Below, in pieces: positions 46,390 to 57,160 of a stretch of 64,000 bases of DNA; the stretch's first letter is position 1, and every line of letters starts with the position of its first letter. The translations under genes and the position numbers were made by a program. Source of the stretch: Leptasterias polaris (taxonomy: Eukaryota; Echinodermata; Asteroidea; Forcipulatida; Asteriidae). The stretch spans positions 1,798,001 through 1,862,000 of the forward strand of contig JAZGTN010000005.1 in the NCBI GenBank assembly GCA_037783415.1, given 5' to 3'. A model generated the notes under the pieces. It was not told where the DNA came from, searched no databases, and saw only the letters and a list, made by a program, of their open reading frames with translations.

Positions 46390-46860
46390 TACATACAAAG
46401 CTAAATACTAAACAACTGGGATGAGGCCATGTTCGCTGGTGAATCGGTGGGAAGCGTTAATACTGATGTTTTCTAGATTTACTTACAAAACAAGATATTG
46501 AACTTACGTCATATTATAGAGGCCCCGTTTGTCGGTGAATCATTGGGAAGCGTTATCGGGTAGTATCACTGATAGGGAGTGATTAAAGACAAATACGACC
46601 TTTAGTAACCCCGACGTAGTTTGTTGAGTGGTTTATCTCGATCTGGCGGCCACCCTGGACAGAGTGGTATTGTGTAGTGTGATTGTATTTATTTCAAAAT
46701 TGTTGTACCCCCCAACACCCTTCATTGCTTCTGTATTTCTAGTGCTACCATTATAGAAACTAGGTAAAAGTTCAACGGGATCGCCGTTTTTGATTGTGTG
46801 TCTTTTATAGATAAAGGCCATGACCAAACTCGTCCGGGGAAGGTTACTAGTTCAACTGAT
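46390..46860. repeat. Further ~100-bp local duplications
   Basis: GATTTACATACAAAGC...GGTGAATCGGTGGGAAGCG is repeated as GATTTACTTACAAAAC...GGTGAATCATTGGGAAGCG, and TGTTGAATGGCTTATCTTCG (46140) recurs as TGTTGAGTGGTTTATCTCG (46622). These border the Ig-like exon. Confidence 0.55.
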
Positions 46861-47271
46861 TGCTGTTTTTGACTTTGTGTCATATTACTTTTACAGAAAA
46901 GGACCCTGGTTCCCTCGTGACCAAACCCGTCCGGGGAAAGGTTGTAGACTCCCTTAAAAGAGCTTGATTCTTTTCGTTCATTCCTACCTCCATGGTTGTA
47001 GTAAACATAAACCGCATGTTGGTCGTTAGTGTAGTGTAGTGTCATCCCATCTCAGAGTCATATCGTGGAGAGTAGACCTCCACTCAACGATGTGATCCGA
47101 CTCGATGTTTGTAGCGACACACGTCATATCAACCTGCCCGCCCTCCTTATGTTCGGCCTCAGGTGTTAAGATTACCGCAAACACTGCTGGTTGAGCGGTG
47201 ACAACCATCAGGAGTCCGCCTGCATCAAGTGACACAAACACCAGCATCGAGATTCCTCCTTCCATCTTCAA
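46722..47271 (-). pseudogene. Ig V-like domain with signal peptide, frameshifted
   Basis: On the - strand ATG at 47271 starts a hydrophobic leader (MLVFVSLDAGGLLMVVTAQP), then an Ig-like B-C strand pattern: EGGQVDMTCVATNIESDHIV followed by EW (Cys and Trp at the expected distance). A one-base shift inside an ACTAC microsatellite near 47030 moves to the frame reading NDQHAVYVYYNHGG and FKGVYNLSPDGFGHEGT, which looks like the C''-E part of a V-set domain. A typical DxGxYxC F strand was not found. It could be an immune-type or adhesion receptor or secreted V-domain protein, broken here or mis-assembled. Confidence 0.55.
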
Positions 47272-48870
47272 GTTTCTTTACATGAAACTCAAATTGGAAT
47301 TGTTTTACGGACTATCGACACAAACAAGTTCATTCGTTTATCATTGTTTCCCCTCGGGCTGTGATAAAACGCAAGGTACCACAAATAACAATCACGTTGA
47401 TGTTTAAGTCCTGTCTGTGTCTGTTTAAATCTTTAGAACTTATTCATTGAACTATACCGTGTATTTCATCACAATACCGGTTTTCATATTGCTAGAACAG
47501 GGTGTGTATCAGTAATGTTGTGACTGTATAGATATGCAAATTTAGTCTCTTATACAAAAATACAGTCATCATAGATTTACCCTTGAACTTCCTAAATACT
47601 ATTGACTTAATCGGGGCATGAAACGATCATTGCAGCTACATGTACTGTGTTGTGGCATCAAACTGAATAAATAATTATGACTTCAGCGGAGGCACATCAG
47701 TCTTCTAATTCAAATAACGATATTGATAATGATTAATGCATTTCAGTAGTTTTTCTTCGTTTTTATTCTAAGACAAGAAAGGCACCTAAAATAAAGCGAA
47801 CGATCGGCAAACCCCCCCCCCCCCCCCCAAAAAAAACACTTAAAAAAAACAACGAAAGCATGAAAGTAGAAGAAATCTTATAAATCTTCGTACCCATGTC
47901 GTTTTGTACTCAGTTCGTTTGTGAAATGCAGTTGTCTAACTATTTGACCTGGGCCAAAACCCCTTTTCAGAGCAATGTACCTAATAAGTCGTTCCGTAGG
48001 CCTACCTAGCCCTGGCGGCCTTTCACTTTCGTAATACACTACAGTGTACAGCACAGAGGAAGAGTCCTATGTAGGGCTAGTTCCGTACCCAAAATATTGA
48101 CCTAAAAGTCATTTCGTATACACAAGTCTCGCTTCATGCATTGAGTTTGCTTGCACTTACATAATTTCCACAAAACCTAATTAGTCAGCAGAATAATTAG
48201 CCATCTCCAAATGTATCCATACAAATTATTTTCTTAAAGAATCCATAATTTTATATTTTTTTGGAACACGAAGGCTACACTTTGGGGGTTATAGTGCATT
48301 CATGTTTGTGCACATAGTCATTTAACGTTACAACATTAAAACGCACTAACAAATTCTTTGCATTTATTTTGTGGAGCACGAATCACGTGTCATGCTTTAC
48401 TTTGCCCTGTATAGATAGTTCCCAGTAGACGGCATCTTTACAGGCAAATCGCATTTTGGCTTGCAGGCGCGTCAAGCGCTCAAATTATTAACGCAGCCGC
48501 GTCATTCACTAACCAATCATGCAATGAGTTTTGTGAAATCTGCGCGTGCTGCACGCCGTTCTCACGCGTAACGCATGACTGTGTGTTCCAAATTGCCCGT
48601 AAAGATGGCCGAATTACGTCATAATTATTGCAACCTATCTATACGTTTCGACTGACTAAACAAAATTTAATATAGGAGTTTTACATTGATAAATATAGGG
48701 CGCGGGCGCTTGGGACGGTTGTCAGCTTTTACGCCTCGCGTGTATCGATACATTTTACATCGAGTACCGTAATTTGCGTTATTAGCGCGCGCGTATGCTA
48801 GCACACCAGCGCACATGAGTATGAATGCAGAATGCACTTAACCAACTGTGAGACGAACTATTCTTCGCTT
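47272..48870. other. Intergenic, no gene seen
   Basis: A C19-like run sits at 47812-47829. No exon recognised. Confidence 0.4.
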
Positions 48871-48877
48871 ACAAGAG

Positions 48878-49011
48878 CGCCATTTTGGGTGTCAAAACGT
48901 GCACAAAAGGAATGGACTCCCCCCAAAAGGCAGATGGTAGACGCGCATTGTTCAGAGGTGCGTAAACACATGCACCATCCTTTTGTGCACGTTTTGACAC
49001 CCAAAATGGCG
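48878..49011. repeat. Perfect 34-bp inverted repeat around CCATTTTGGG
   Basis: 48878-48911 (CGCCATTTTGGGTGTCAAAA CGTGCACAAAAGGA) and 48978-49011 are exact complements, 66 bases apart. The right arm runs into AATGGCGAACCGCCAT. Possibly a small foldback element. Confidence 0.85.
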
Positions 49012-49042
49012 AACCGCCATCTTTGATGAATTGTGCACCCGT

Positions 49043-49090
49043 GAAGAGCTATCATTGGCTGAGAGTCGTGCGTAGCGCGTACACGCGTCT
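49043..49090. repeat. GAAGAGCTATCATTGGCTGA repeat, shared with 23533-23580
   Basis: GAAGAGCTATCATTGGCTGA then GAGTCGTGCGTAGCGCGTAC here; GAGTTGCGCGCAGCGCGTAC at 23533-23580. Contains a CCAAT box (ATTGG) before a GC-rich word; could be part of a promoter-carrying repeat. Confidence 0.6.
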
Positions 49091-49686
49091 CCTGTTAAAA
49101 AAACAAGTACTGTGTGTCTATGGAAAAAACAGTTCAGATTACATCAAAATTGAAACTCGGGGGGAGGGGGCACCGACATCAATTAGAGGCAAAATATAAA
49201 AAGAAATTCAAAAATGCAAATTGTAAACTAATATATATGATTGTCTTGAAAACATTCCAATTGCCCTGAAGCCTATTGAACAGTTAGAATGCTCTATGCC
49301 CCGAAGTAATTTTTGCTATTTTGCTAAGTTCCGGCACCTTATTTTGTTTGTATTTTTTATTGTTTTGTAAACCTTAAACTATTTTATGTGAACCTTGAAC
49401 TGTGTCCCGAATCCCACGCTCATGCTATCGAAAAATCTGCCGACCACTCAGCTTCACTTTCTCTTAACGTGTGGCATTATAATTACCCTTTTGCCAAAAG
49501 CACATCCATCGTTCAACGAAATTCAAATGACTCGAGTTATTTTCTATTTCTTATCTCGTGTGAAATTTTAACACAATTATTCGGTTGTAAACTATTTTAC
49601 AGAACGTGTTATGGGACCACCATCCAAGAAGAAGCCGGTGAGTTATTACAAGGATACAATGAAAGTAATCACACGTCTATTGAGCA
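49091..49686. other. Intergenic, no gene seen
   Basis: A GAACGTGTTATGGGACCACC-type stretch near 49603 ends in GAAGAAGCCGGTGAG, which might be a short exon with donor, but it is too weak to call. Confidence 0.3.
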
Positions 49687-50065
49687 AGGATAAGGCTAGT
49701 CTTGGTTCCAAGACCCTCCAGTGATGTAGTCACGAAAACCTAACCGCTATCTAAACCGCTATCCACTAGAGGGCGCTATCATTCCCGTAACCGCTATCAC
49801 ACCACGAACCGCTATCACAGGATGGTCTTGGGAATTTTGCAGAATCTGCTCGGACTTTTCCGAGCGATTTCCCAGCATGCCTTGTTGATAAGGTAATTAG
49901 CATAATTTATGACTTCGCTTGCTTGGCAGAATTTTAGTCTGGTATCTTGACGTCTTGTGATGGCTTTGAATGTAAAGAACTCTACGGACGCGATATAACA
50001 TAACAAATACATACGGGACGTGTACACTGCATGCAATAACAAATACGTACACACTGAACGGCACA

Positions 50066-50096
50066 GCTCTAGCTAGCTAGCGAGCTAGCTAGAGGT
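50066..50096. repeat. CTAG microsatellite palindrome
   Basis: CTCTAGCTAGCTAGCGAGCT AGCTAGAG forms a near-perfect palindrome inside the Mutator-like element. Confidence 0.7.
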
Positions 50097-50162
50097 GATA
50101 TCGTACACGTACTTTCACAGTCGAGTCACAGGAAGGCATAACTGATCGAATTGAGTGAGATA

Positions 50163-50345
50163 ATGTCTGATCTTAGATTGGACAAAGCTATTGAGTTATC
50201 AGTAAGAAAATTAGGTATCGGAAAGCTTAAACTCCAGCAAGAAAATGCTCTTTGACAATTCGCAAAGGGGAAATGATCTCTTTGTCAATTTATCCACTGG
50301 ATTTTGTAAAAGTTTGATATTTCAAGCTGCCAAAATTGTCGTTGA
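50163..50345 (+). pseudogene. RecQ-like helicase N-terminal fragment
   Basis: ATG at 50163 gives MSDLRLDKAIELSVRKLGIG then KLKLQQENAL and a stop; one frame over the text continues RGNDLFVNLSTGFCKSLIFQ. Together these are the RecQ Q-motif region and the Walker A box (family form LPTGYGKS), here with Gly changed to Cys before Lys-Ser and a frameshift between. No DEAH box or helicase C domain was found. Probably a fragment of a transposon-borne or captured RecQ helicase, inactive. Confidence 0.6.
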
Positions 50346-51799
50346 TTTCATGGAAGACGTTGATGATGGCTCATCCGACTATTGCACTGTACACGCGTCG
50401 GTCCATGGTCCAGCCAATCTACCCGTTCCTTCGACTTCCAAACATCGCCCCCCAAAAACACAGAGAACGAAACCTAATATATACTTATGTCAGAACAACA
50501 ACAAAAGTAAACAAATTCATAATAAATCCAAAGGTGACTGATAGACGTTCTACAACAAGTACATGTACTACAGGTGTACTGCTTTGCATTGGCCAAAATT
50601 ACTGAGTTGGAAAGCGATCGTAACCCTCCACCACCGATCGTTGCGACGACCAGGTTTTACTTTTGGTACGGGGAGCACCAGGACAGGTGATTTTATTCTG
50701 TAAAGATTAAAACAAAAATTTACAGATATTTGTTCCCCCTTGTAATAACAATATTTATGTTCCCTCGTAATAATATTTTGTTCCCCGAATTGCTATTTCA
50801 TTTCTCTCGAAGCGAACAAAATCATATTTCGAGGAAAAGAAAGCGTATTTCGAGGGAACAAAAGCATATCTTGATGGACTGAAAATGTTTGAGGGAACGA
50901 AAACGTTTTTTCTATGAATAATCTATTTCGTTACCTAGAAAAACACTTCTTTAAAAAAAAATATATATATTGAACACTATATTTGGATTGAATAAAATAA
51001 TATTTTAAGGAAACGAAGTGATTTTGTGTTTCAAGGGATGACAAATATTTCGAGGGAGGTTTATTTTTTTCCACCTTTTAATTTTATTTTCTTTATTTCA
51101 CCTGACCCTTCAGGGGCTCGCCGTTTTTATTTTTTGGGGGTCTTTTTTTTTATTTTGTGCCACAATTTTTTATAAACTAATTGCAAGGTCATACATCCTA
51201 TCAAGAAATTCAGTACAAATCGTGGAAGGGGCGTACACTATAAGCATTGACACGTTGCGATTTTTAAACAGCGGATTTGATCAGCGAGGTGTACCGACTG
51301 GCAAACCCGGAATAAAAACAATGTTGTTTGTGGTCTGGCTCCATACCCCTCCCACATGTTCATAAGCTTCCACTTCCAGGTACAGCTCGGGGGCCCGTTT
51401 CGGTCGCGATAGTAGCCCCACCTGTGTCGTGCAGCTAGCCCCACGCTGTGCACTGTAAAACACGCTTCCGTTGCTCGGACTCCCTGAAATAAAATCTTAC
51501 GATCGATTAAAACAAATAATTACTACTTGAATTCATAATTTGAATACGTATTTTCTTTTGTCAAATACTCATGATTAAAATTGTAAACAAATCCAGGTTG
51601 AATTCGCTGCAGTAATTAATTTTTATACGGCTGGAAGTAAACCCTGTTCCTTCATCCGTGGTAACTCCGAATATCACGAGAGTTATCTCAAAATGTGGTT
51701 CGGATAACCCGTTACCTTTTTGAAAAATGCTCAAAAACGGCAAAATGTATGGTTTCTTTTAGGAACCTGCATGATTCCTGGAACACCTGGAGTCATGTT

Positions 51800-51946
51800 T
51801 TAGTTTATTTTGTTTACTTTGGAAAACAGAGTGAAATATCTCCTACAAGTTATTAACTCTCTTCCGCAAATAAAACACAGCCGAAATTTGCTGCGGCCAG
51901 CCGGCCGCGGCACATTGGCCGAGGGTTCCTCCGTCTTCGTAGCCAT
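51800..51946 (-). CDS. Short CxxC ORF inside the Mutator-like element
   Basis: ATG at 51946 (- strand) opens 48 codons: MATKTEEPSANVPRPAGRSK, FRLCFICGRELITCRRYFTL and a stop at 51800. The C-x2-C knuckle with following basic residues could begin a zinc-binding domain continued by a spliced exon; a further GT (AAGTAAAC at about 51815) is a possible donor. The G+C-rich start region resembles a 5' end. Function unknown. Confidence 0.35.
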   Translation of the reverse strand: MATKTEEPSANVPRPAGRSKFRLCFICGRELITCRRYFTLFSKVNKIN

Positions 51947-52338
51947 TGTTTGTCTCAAAACTTGTCCAACAACGTACGTGTACAAACACGCTGTATTCAA
52001 AGCATAGCTATAGCTCCTCTTATCTCTCGCGAGCCGATTAGCCACAGCAAGTTACCAGCCTGGCCTGCTCATTATGCGACGAGATTTTTCCATTAGTGCG
52101 CTTGCGTAATTATTTTCTTGACTCTCATGTTGAATATGCATAATGGTCACATACCTCGCCCGTGCAAAATTCCCAAAACCCTCCTGTGATAGCGGTTCGT
52201 GGTGTGATAGCGGTTTTTACGGGAATAATAGCGCCCTCTAGTGGCGAGTAGTTATTGGGGTGATAGCTGTTTAGATAGCGGTTAGGTTTTCGTGACTACA
52301 TCACTGGAGGGTCTTGGAACCAAGACTAGGATAAGGCT

Positions 52339-53726
52339 TTTGGTTTTGATGAACTTTATGATAACTTAAAACAAACCGACCTAAAAGCAACTCACATTGC
52401 AGTCAGACAACAATCAACAAAGAAAAACATGCATATCAAATTTAATATAGGGTCACATCTAAAACCACAGTCACAATTAGCTTACAATAGATTTCCCCTT
52501 GGTTCTGCAGCACTGAGCTGGACGAAAATATCGCCTGCGGCGCACCCACGGACTCCTTGCTAATGCCGGGGCGTTTAACTTTAACTTAAAGCCTGTTTCG
52601 CATCACAAAATTATCGCAAGTAAGTCGGTCGATGCCTGGCCGATGCCCGGTGTCACGTACTGGGCGTTCCGGCGTACTCACCGTTCCGGATGACCAATAA
52701 TGGTAACATTACGTCATGTCATGCCTGCGCACAGCAAGTGCAAGTAAAAGTAGTCAATTTTAGTGCCGTACTGAATGTTGCTCTACAGTCTACGGACTCG
52801 AGGAAGCTGTCATGGCGGCGTCCACGAGCGGTGAACGTTCAAATCGTTTTAATAGGTGTGAAGACCACGAGAATTGTTCACTATTTGAGCAGCGGATAGT
52901 ATGGAAGGGATGACAGAGGGTCAAAAGAGGGTCCTCCGTTCAGACCATGCAAAGAACATATGGGTATAATATGGGGAATTGTGGGCATTCCCAATTATGG
53001 GCTGGTTATGCAATAAACCATATATGAGTATTATATCATTTGAAAGAGCTTGATCTATCATACAACTTTATCACAGAGTGTGCCGAGCTTGATCTTTCCT
53101 TCTGGTCAAAACCGAAAGTTAAAAACCTTACAAAGCACTATTATTGAGTAAACTTCAAAATAAAAACGGAGTATTACGTCATGATTTTACAGAGTAAACG
53201 TAAACTGGGTCAACTATAATTATGTTGTTATCTCACAAACTGCCCGAGATAGTTTGTGTAAACAACTACCCATTGGATAACAACATAAGACACAATAACT
53301 GGAAAGTTAAATGCGTCTACGAAGCAAATATCAAATTACACTAAATCAAAGTTTACTTCTTTGAAACGTCACATCTCCCGAGCTAAAACAGAACAGTTTG
53401 CAATCTTTTTGTCATCAAAGAGCTTGAAAATGTTTACACCGTAACCATTTGAAAGTTTGATCAGACAGAATAGTATGATTAAAACAAACGTTACACCATT
53501 ACAAAATCAACAGCGCTAACTCAATCCCGCAATCAAACACTCACAATCAAATGAAATTAATAAGCATTCCTGTTTATGTATGCACAGTACTGGCGGCAGT
53601 GTAAAGAAAAAAAAACTTGCACTCTGCAAAGGTGTCCAGGGGCATTCCCAGAGTGTGGACTCTGTATCTGACAACTACACAAAAGAAGAATCCTGCAATT
53701 GCTACCCTTTTCTTTCTTTGTTTCAG
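52339..53726. other. Intergenic, no gene seen
   Basis: Contains the 52960-53010 relative of the CCCATATGGG repeat and a degenerate TTCTGGTCAAAACCGAAAGT word at 53100. No exon before the gene B zinc finger was recognised; earlier exons of gene B, if any, may be here but unseen. Confidence 0.35.
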
Positions 53727-53855
53727 GCAAAACCGATGCGTGAATGTCCCCTCTGCTCAACGAGTATGAGAGAACTCGACCGGCATCTCAAGTGGGACCA
53801 CAACTTGACTGAGAAGGCCAAACGTGTTAAACTCATCAAAAAGTTGGATAACTGG
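53727..53855 (+). CDS. Gene B exon: C2H2-type zinc finger
   Basis: A 43-codon phase-0 exon between TTTGTTTCAG and GTAAGA. It encodes AKPMRECPLCSTSMRELDRH then LKWDHNLTEKAKRVK. C-x2-C-x10-H-x4-H is the divergent finger seen N-terminal to recombinase-like domains in Crypton-related animal genes (CPxCxxxVxRLxxHLxxxH). It is clearly duplicated at 61285-61412. Acting as a DNA- or protein-binding module is inference. Confidence 0.65.
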
Positions 53856-54034
53856 GTAAGATTAGTTTATTACAAACCTTGTAAGTCATCTTGTCTTTGG
53901 TCTCTTACGTTTGCTTTAAAATTATTGCAAGATTTAATCCAGCAAACTTGAGCCCTTGAAACTTATTGATCAACAGTCATGCAATATTAACCACATCATA
54001 AGGTGAACTGATTTTATGGATTTTAGCCTTCTAG

Positions 54035-54082
54035 AAAGACTCTGCTAGGGTCGAAACGTCAGGCCACTAACTAACTTTTGCA
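54035..54082. repeat. Dispersed GTCGAAACGTCAGG repeat, copy 2
   Basis: GAAAGACTCTGCTAGGGTCG then AAACGTCAGGCCACTAACTA, as at 33565-33612. Inserted in the intron after the zinc-finger exon; the paralogous intron at 61413 lacks it. Confidence 0.7.
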
Positions 54083-54227
54083 TTTATACCACAGGTCCTT
54101 TTGGTTGTTAAGCAGTTAGCAACAGCTAATTCTCTTTTCTGATTTGTAGATTTTATGTAAAAATCCAGGGATGCCTCATAAATTATAAGTGAACCTAATC
54201 ACTGTAGCTTAAAAGCCTAAGGAAACT

Positions 54228-55223
54228 GAGTCAGGCACCATCAGAAAGCTGAAGATATAAGCTTTCCAACCATAGTATGGTACCCCTCCTAGGAACTACA
54301 TGAAAACTAATACAGAGCGAAACAGAAACCATACCATTGATTTGTTCACATGCATGAAAAAAGCTTGTGTACGCGTCACCATTGTGTTTCACATGCAAGT
54401 TTCTCTATGCTAGTCACACACTTTATCAGATTGTTACGCTCTCTTTCTCTGCAATTATGCCTAAAAAGAAGCCTGAAAGGATGGCAAATCCTGTCCAATA
54501 TCAAAGAAAGAGTTATGAAGACATAGAAGTTTTAAATTTGTTGAGTGGTGTCGACGAGAGCGATGAGAATGGTGATCTCGACAGTGGCGAGGAAGACATG
54601 CTGAATGAAGCTAAGAATATGCGCAGCATCAGGCAACAACACTCAAAACTGACTACAGCTGTCACTTTTGTTTATGTTTTCAAGAATGGTCAAAATTGTG
54701 ATGTTTGTAGCCAAAATAATAACCTTTACAATGATGTATGACATGATGCATATATTGCGCACAAAACACTAGTAAATTGATGCAAACTAGGTAATTGTTA
54801 ACACTATTTTTCATTTTTGCCAATTTGTTGTAAATAAAGTGAGTTATATATATAGCAACATGTTGTATGACTTTCAGGGGACTAAATTTATGTATTTTCC
54901 TGATTTTTTTTCATAGATAGAAAGCTCTGATATGGTTGATTATAGATAGGGCATCAAAAACTTCCCTTCATGCTGAGAAATTTATGATATTTGCCAAAAA
55001 TATGGAAAAATATGAAATTTTATAGTTTAAAATCATATTAAAAATGGCCGCCATATTTTTTCAAAAGCTCCTGGGGGTCAAATTTTTCTCCCAAAATATA
55101 GCCCTATATGTAAGCTTTCCAATGATACATAATTATATAGGATTTCTGTACTGTAAATGAGATTTTGCATTACAAAATGACAACACATACAAAATCCTCA
55201 AAAGCAGGCATGATTTTAAAGGG
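54228..55223. mobile_element. piggyBac-like insertion (right end TTAAAGGG|TTAA)
   Basis: The intron copy at 55316-55345 runs ...AAGGAAACTTTAAACAAGGG without interruption, while here AAGGAAACT is followed by about 1 kb ending TTTTAAAGGG and then TTAAACAAGGG. The right end therefore sits exactly at a TTAA with a terminal CCC/GGG as in piggyBac elements. The left end does not show TTAACCC and is probably truncated. It contains the ORF at 54457. Confidence 0.65.
54457..54741 (+). pseudogene. piggyBac-like transposase N-terminal remnant
   Basis: ATG at 54457 opens 94 codons: MPKKKPERMANPVQYQRKSY, then EDIEVLNLLSGVDESDENGD and an acidic DSGEEDM stretch, then non-conserved sequence and a stop at 54741. 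A basic start followed by an acidic low-complexity region is typical of PGBD N-termini. The catalytic DDD domain is absent, so this is an internally deleted derivative. Family supported mainly by the TTAA end. Confidence 0.4.
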
Positions 55224-55805
55224 TTAAACAAGGGTGCTTGCTATGTGATCCAGAAACACTGGGGTTATTATTTTATGTAAAAATGTAAAGACGCCTTATA
55301 AATTATAAGTGAACCTAATCACTGTAGCTTGAAAGCCTAAGGAAACTTTAAACAAGGGTGCTTGCTATGTGAACCAGCACTGTGATTGTGCGCTCTACCA
55401 ATCCTAGTTCAAAGGACGGCTTGATCCCATCCAAAGCACAATTGAATTACGGTAAAACAAGTTGCACAAGGAAAAAAATGCCATGACCGGGATTCTAAGC
55501 ATCATTCTGATATTAAGACTATACGATAAATTGATTCCAGTGAGCCAGACACTTCCTCAATAACGCTCCACCAAGAATGTGTCTTTTTGTCTATTTGTAT
55601 GTAGCATCAAGGTCAAAAGGCCCTTTGGTAGACCACTCCACAGCAAACAATTGTACAGAAGACAAGTGCACAAACCCTATACACATTGCATTGTTTTAAG
55701 ATAAAACTGTCCATTGATCATAACATACATAAAGTCCGACTTTCTTCTATTTCAGTGACTTCACTAGCTGCTTGGCAGAAAGTACAACGAACCTTAAGTG
55801 ATTGG
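55224..55805 (+). repeat. Duplicated gene B intron segment
   Basis: 55276-55380 repeats 54139-54227 plus the post-insertion flank, and both match 61602-61700 (AACCTAATCACT(G/A)TAGCTTG...). 55580-55680 matches 61722-61830 (GGTCAAAAGGCCCTTTGG / TCAAATGGCCCCTTGG, AGCAAACAATTGTACAGAA). These show tandem duplication of the locus. Confidence 0.75.
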
Positions 55806-56053
55806 GTAGTCCACAACGAGGGGCCGATAATTACCTCCTCATTCTTACAATTGCATGATTTCTTAGGCTAGTAAAGGTTTTAATCAGTAAGTTTTTCACG
55901 CAGTACAACAGCGCCCTCACAAGCCAATACCCTTTACCATCGCATAGCGTCATCTTTTCTGAGGCAGAAAATACTCCATATGAAGGTCAAGCCTATAAGA
56001 GGGGAAGGGGGTAGGGAGTATTAGCAGGTACGTATCGGCCCCTCGTGGACTAC
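55806..56053. mobile_element. ~248-bp MITE with GTAGTCCAC ends
   Basis: GTAGTCCACAACGAGGGGCC at the left and GGCCCCTCGTGGACTAC at the right are complements. Non-coding; contains 'agcgccctc' wording common in echinoderm repeats. Confidence 0.7.
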
Positions 56054-56276
56054 CATAAAAAACGCAAGATTTGTTGTAGTCAACAGCATGACCCCCCCCC
56101 CCCCCACCCCCCTCTTTACCTACTATACGATTGCATAAAGTAGCACTGAAAAAGAGGTAAGCATGGCTGTGTCATTTCGGGCTTCTGAGCAGCAGTAAGC
56201 AATTACCTTTAGTGGACTTAATATTTAAATAGTGGGTACATGAGTGACAATTACTCACTGAAAGTAGTTACAGCTT
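56054..56276. other. Intergenic with C-rich run
   Basis: A C13-ACCCCCC run at 56093-56112 only. Confidence 0.5.
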
Positions 56277-56597
56277 CTATAAGGAACCACCAATGAAACC
56301 CTTCGGGTGTCTAGGAGCAGCAGGACCAATCTTTCCACATTGGCATCTACTTCTGATTGGGTGTATACCAGATGCAAAGGCTGCTCTACCTGTGCTTCCC
56401 TCAACTTGCAACACATCCTTTAGGTAGCATGAGACGAATGACGAGGCAGTCTTCCATGCCGCTGCTTTTAAAATCTCATGCAGAGGCACATCTTTTAGGA
56501 GTTCCAAAGATGTAGACATTGCCTGGATAATGTGTACCCATATATAATGTGTCGCTATAACTTGTTTAATGAGGGCATGCAATTCATTCATCCTCAT
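56277..56597 (-). pseudogene. Tyrosine recombinase C-terminal fragment
   Basis: The - strand reads QAMSTSLELLKDVPLHEILK then AAAWKTASSFVSCYLKDV, the usual R-S-x-S-T-S...V-x-L-x-x-I-x-x-A-A-x-W...F...Y-L-x-D-V end of DIRS/XerD-type recombinases, with the nucleophile Tyr in CYLKDV. The second catalytic Arg of HxxRS is Gln here, and HxxR itself is missing, so it cannot be active. Different in sequence from the recombinase at 36931, hence a separate element. Confidence 0.7.
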
Positions 56598-56944
56598 GTA
56601 GCTGTGGCAGCTGCAACGGGGAGGTATGTTTTTGTCATAGGGAAGAGATAAGCGCCAACAAAATGCTCAATCGGGGAGGTGCTAATGTCTGTGAAACACT
56701 GCACAAGTCCCATGAAGATAGCAGACTACCTATTGCATTGGGAGCATGACAAACATTCCTTTGACCAGTAGTGCTACTTACTGCCTGGTTGTAAAAACTG
56801 ATGACCCATCAGAAAACCCCTCATGTACAGCTGCAATTGCTGGGCAATAGCCTCTAATTGTAGCCATCGAAAAATTTGTTGCAAATACATGGGGAAAAAA
56901 TCTCCCACTTGTTTTAGGTGCAGCATGGATCAGTAGATAGTTCT

Positions 56945-57160
56945 CTGCACCACATCCAATTATTGCTTCTGAAGGCAAGCCTGAAAAGTAAAAATTAAAT
57001 TATCAAATTATATTGTTTGAATTATTGATATTGTCGAGGAAAAACTGGCATGTGCAAGAGAAAACATTTTCAAATGTTAGCAGTCATTGAGAGTGGCCCA
57101 ACGAGTTCCAAGAAATGTTTTGTTTAATATAGCAGCATTTCAGTGTCAAGGCAGGATTGT
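56945..57160 (+). repeat. Gene B copy of gene A intron 385-680
   Basis: Matches gene A from ATTGCTTCTGAAGG through ACGAGTTCCAAG and GCA(G)(A/C)ATTTCAGTGTCAAGG. The recombinase-like exon itself is not recognisable before it, so gene B seems to have lost that exon or the duplication started at its end. Confidence 0.65.

Larger units (their letters stand above)
49698..52327. mobile_element. Mutator-like element, 11-bp TSD, long TIRs
   Basis: Left TIR 49698-49840 and right TIR 52164-52327 are complements, identical over about the first 60 bases (AGTCTTGGTTCCAAGACCCT...) and then studded with repeated AACCGCTATC words. The flanks 49687-49697 and 52328-52338 both read AGGATAAGGCT, an 11-bp direct duplication. 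Long TIRs plus a 9-11 bp duplication are the signature of MULEs. No MULE transposase is visible; the 2.3-kb interior carries a RecQ-like piece and a - strand zinc-knuckle ORF, so it looks like a gene-capturing non-autonomous element. Confidence 0.82.

Noticed and set aside
47810..47830. Long C run as a functional G-quadruplex or i-motif
   Set aside because: A plain homopolymer; similar runs occur at 11715, 56093 and 19650 without consistent context.
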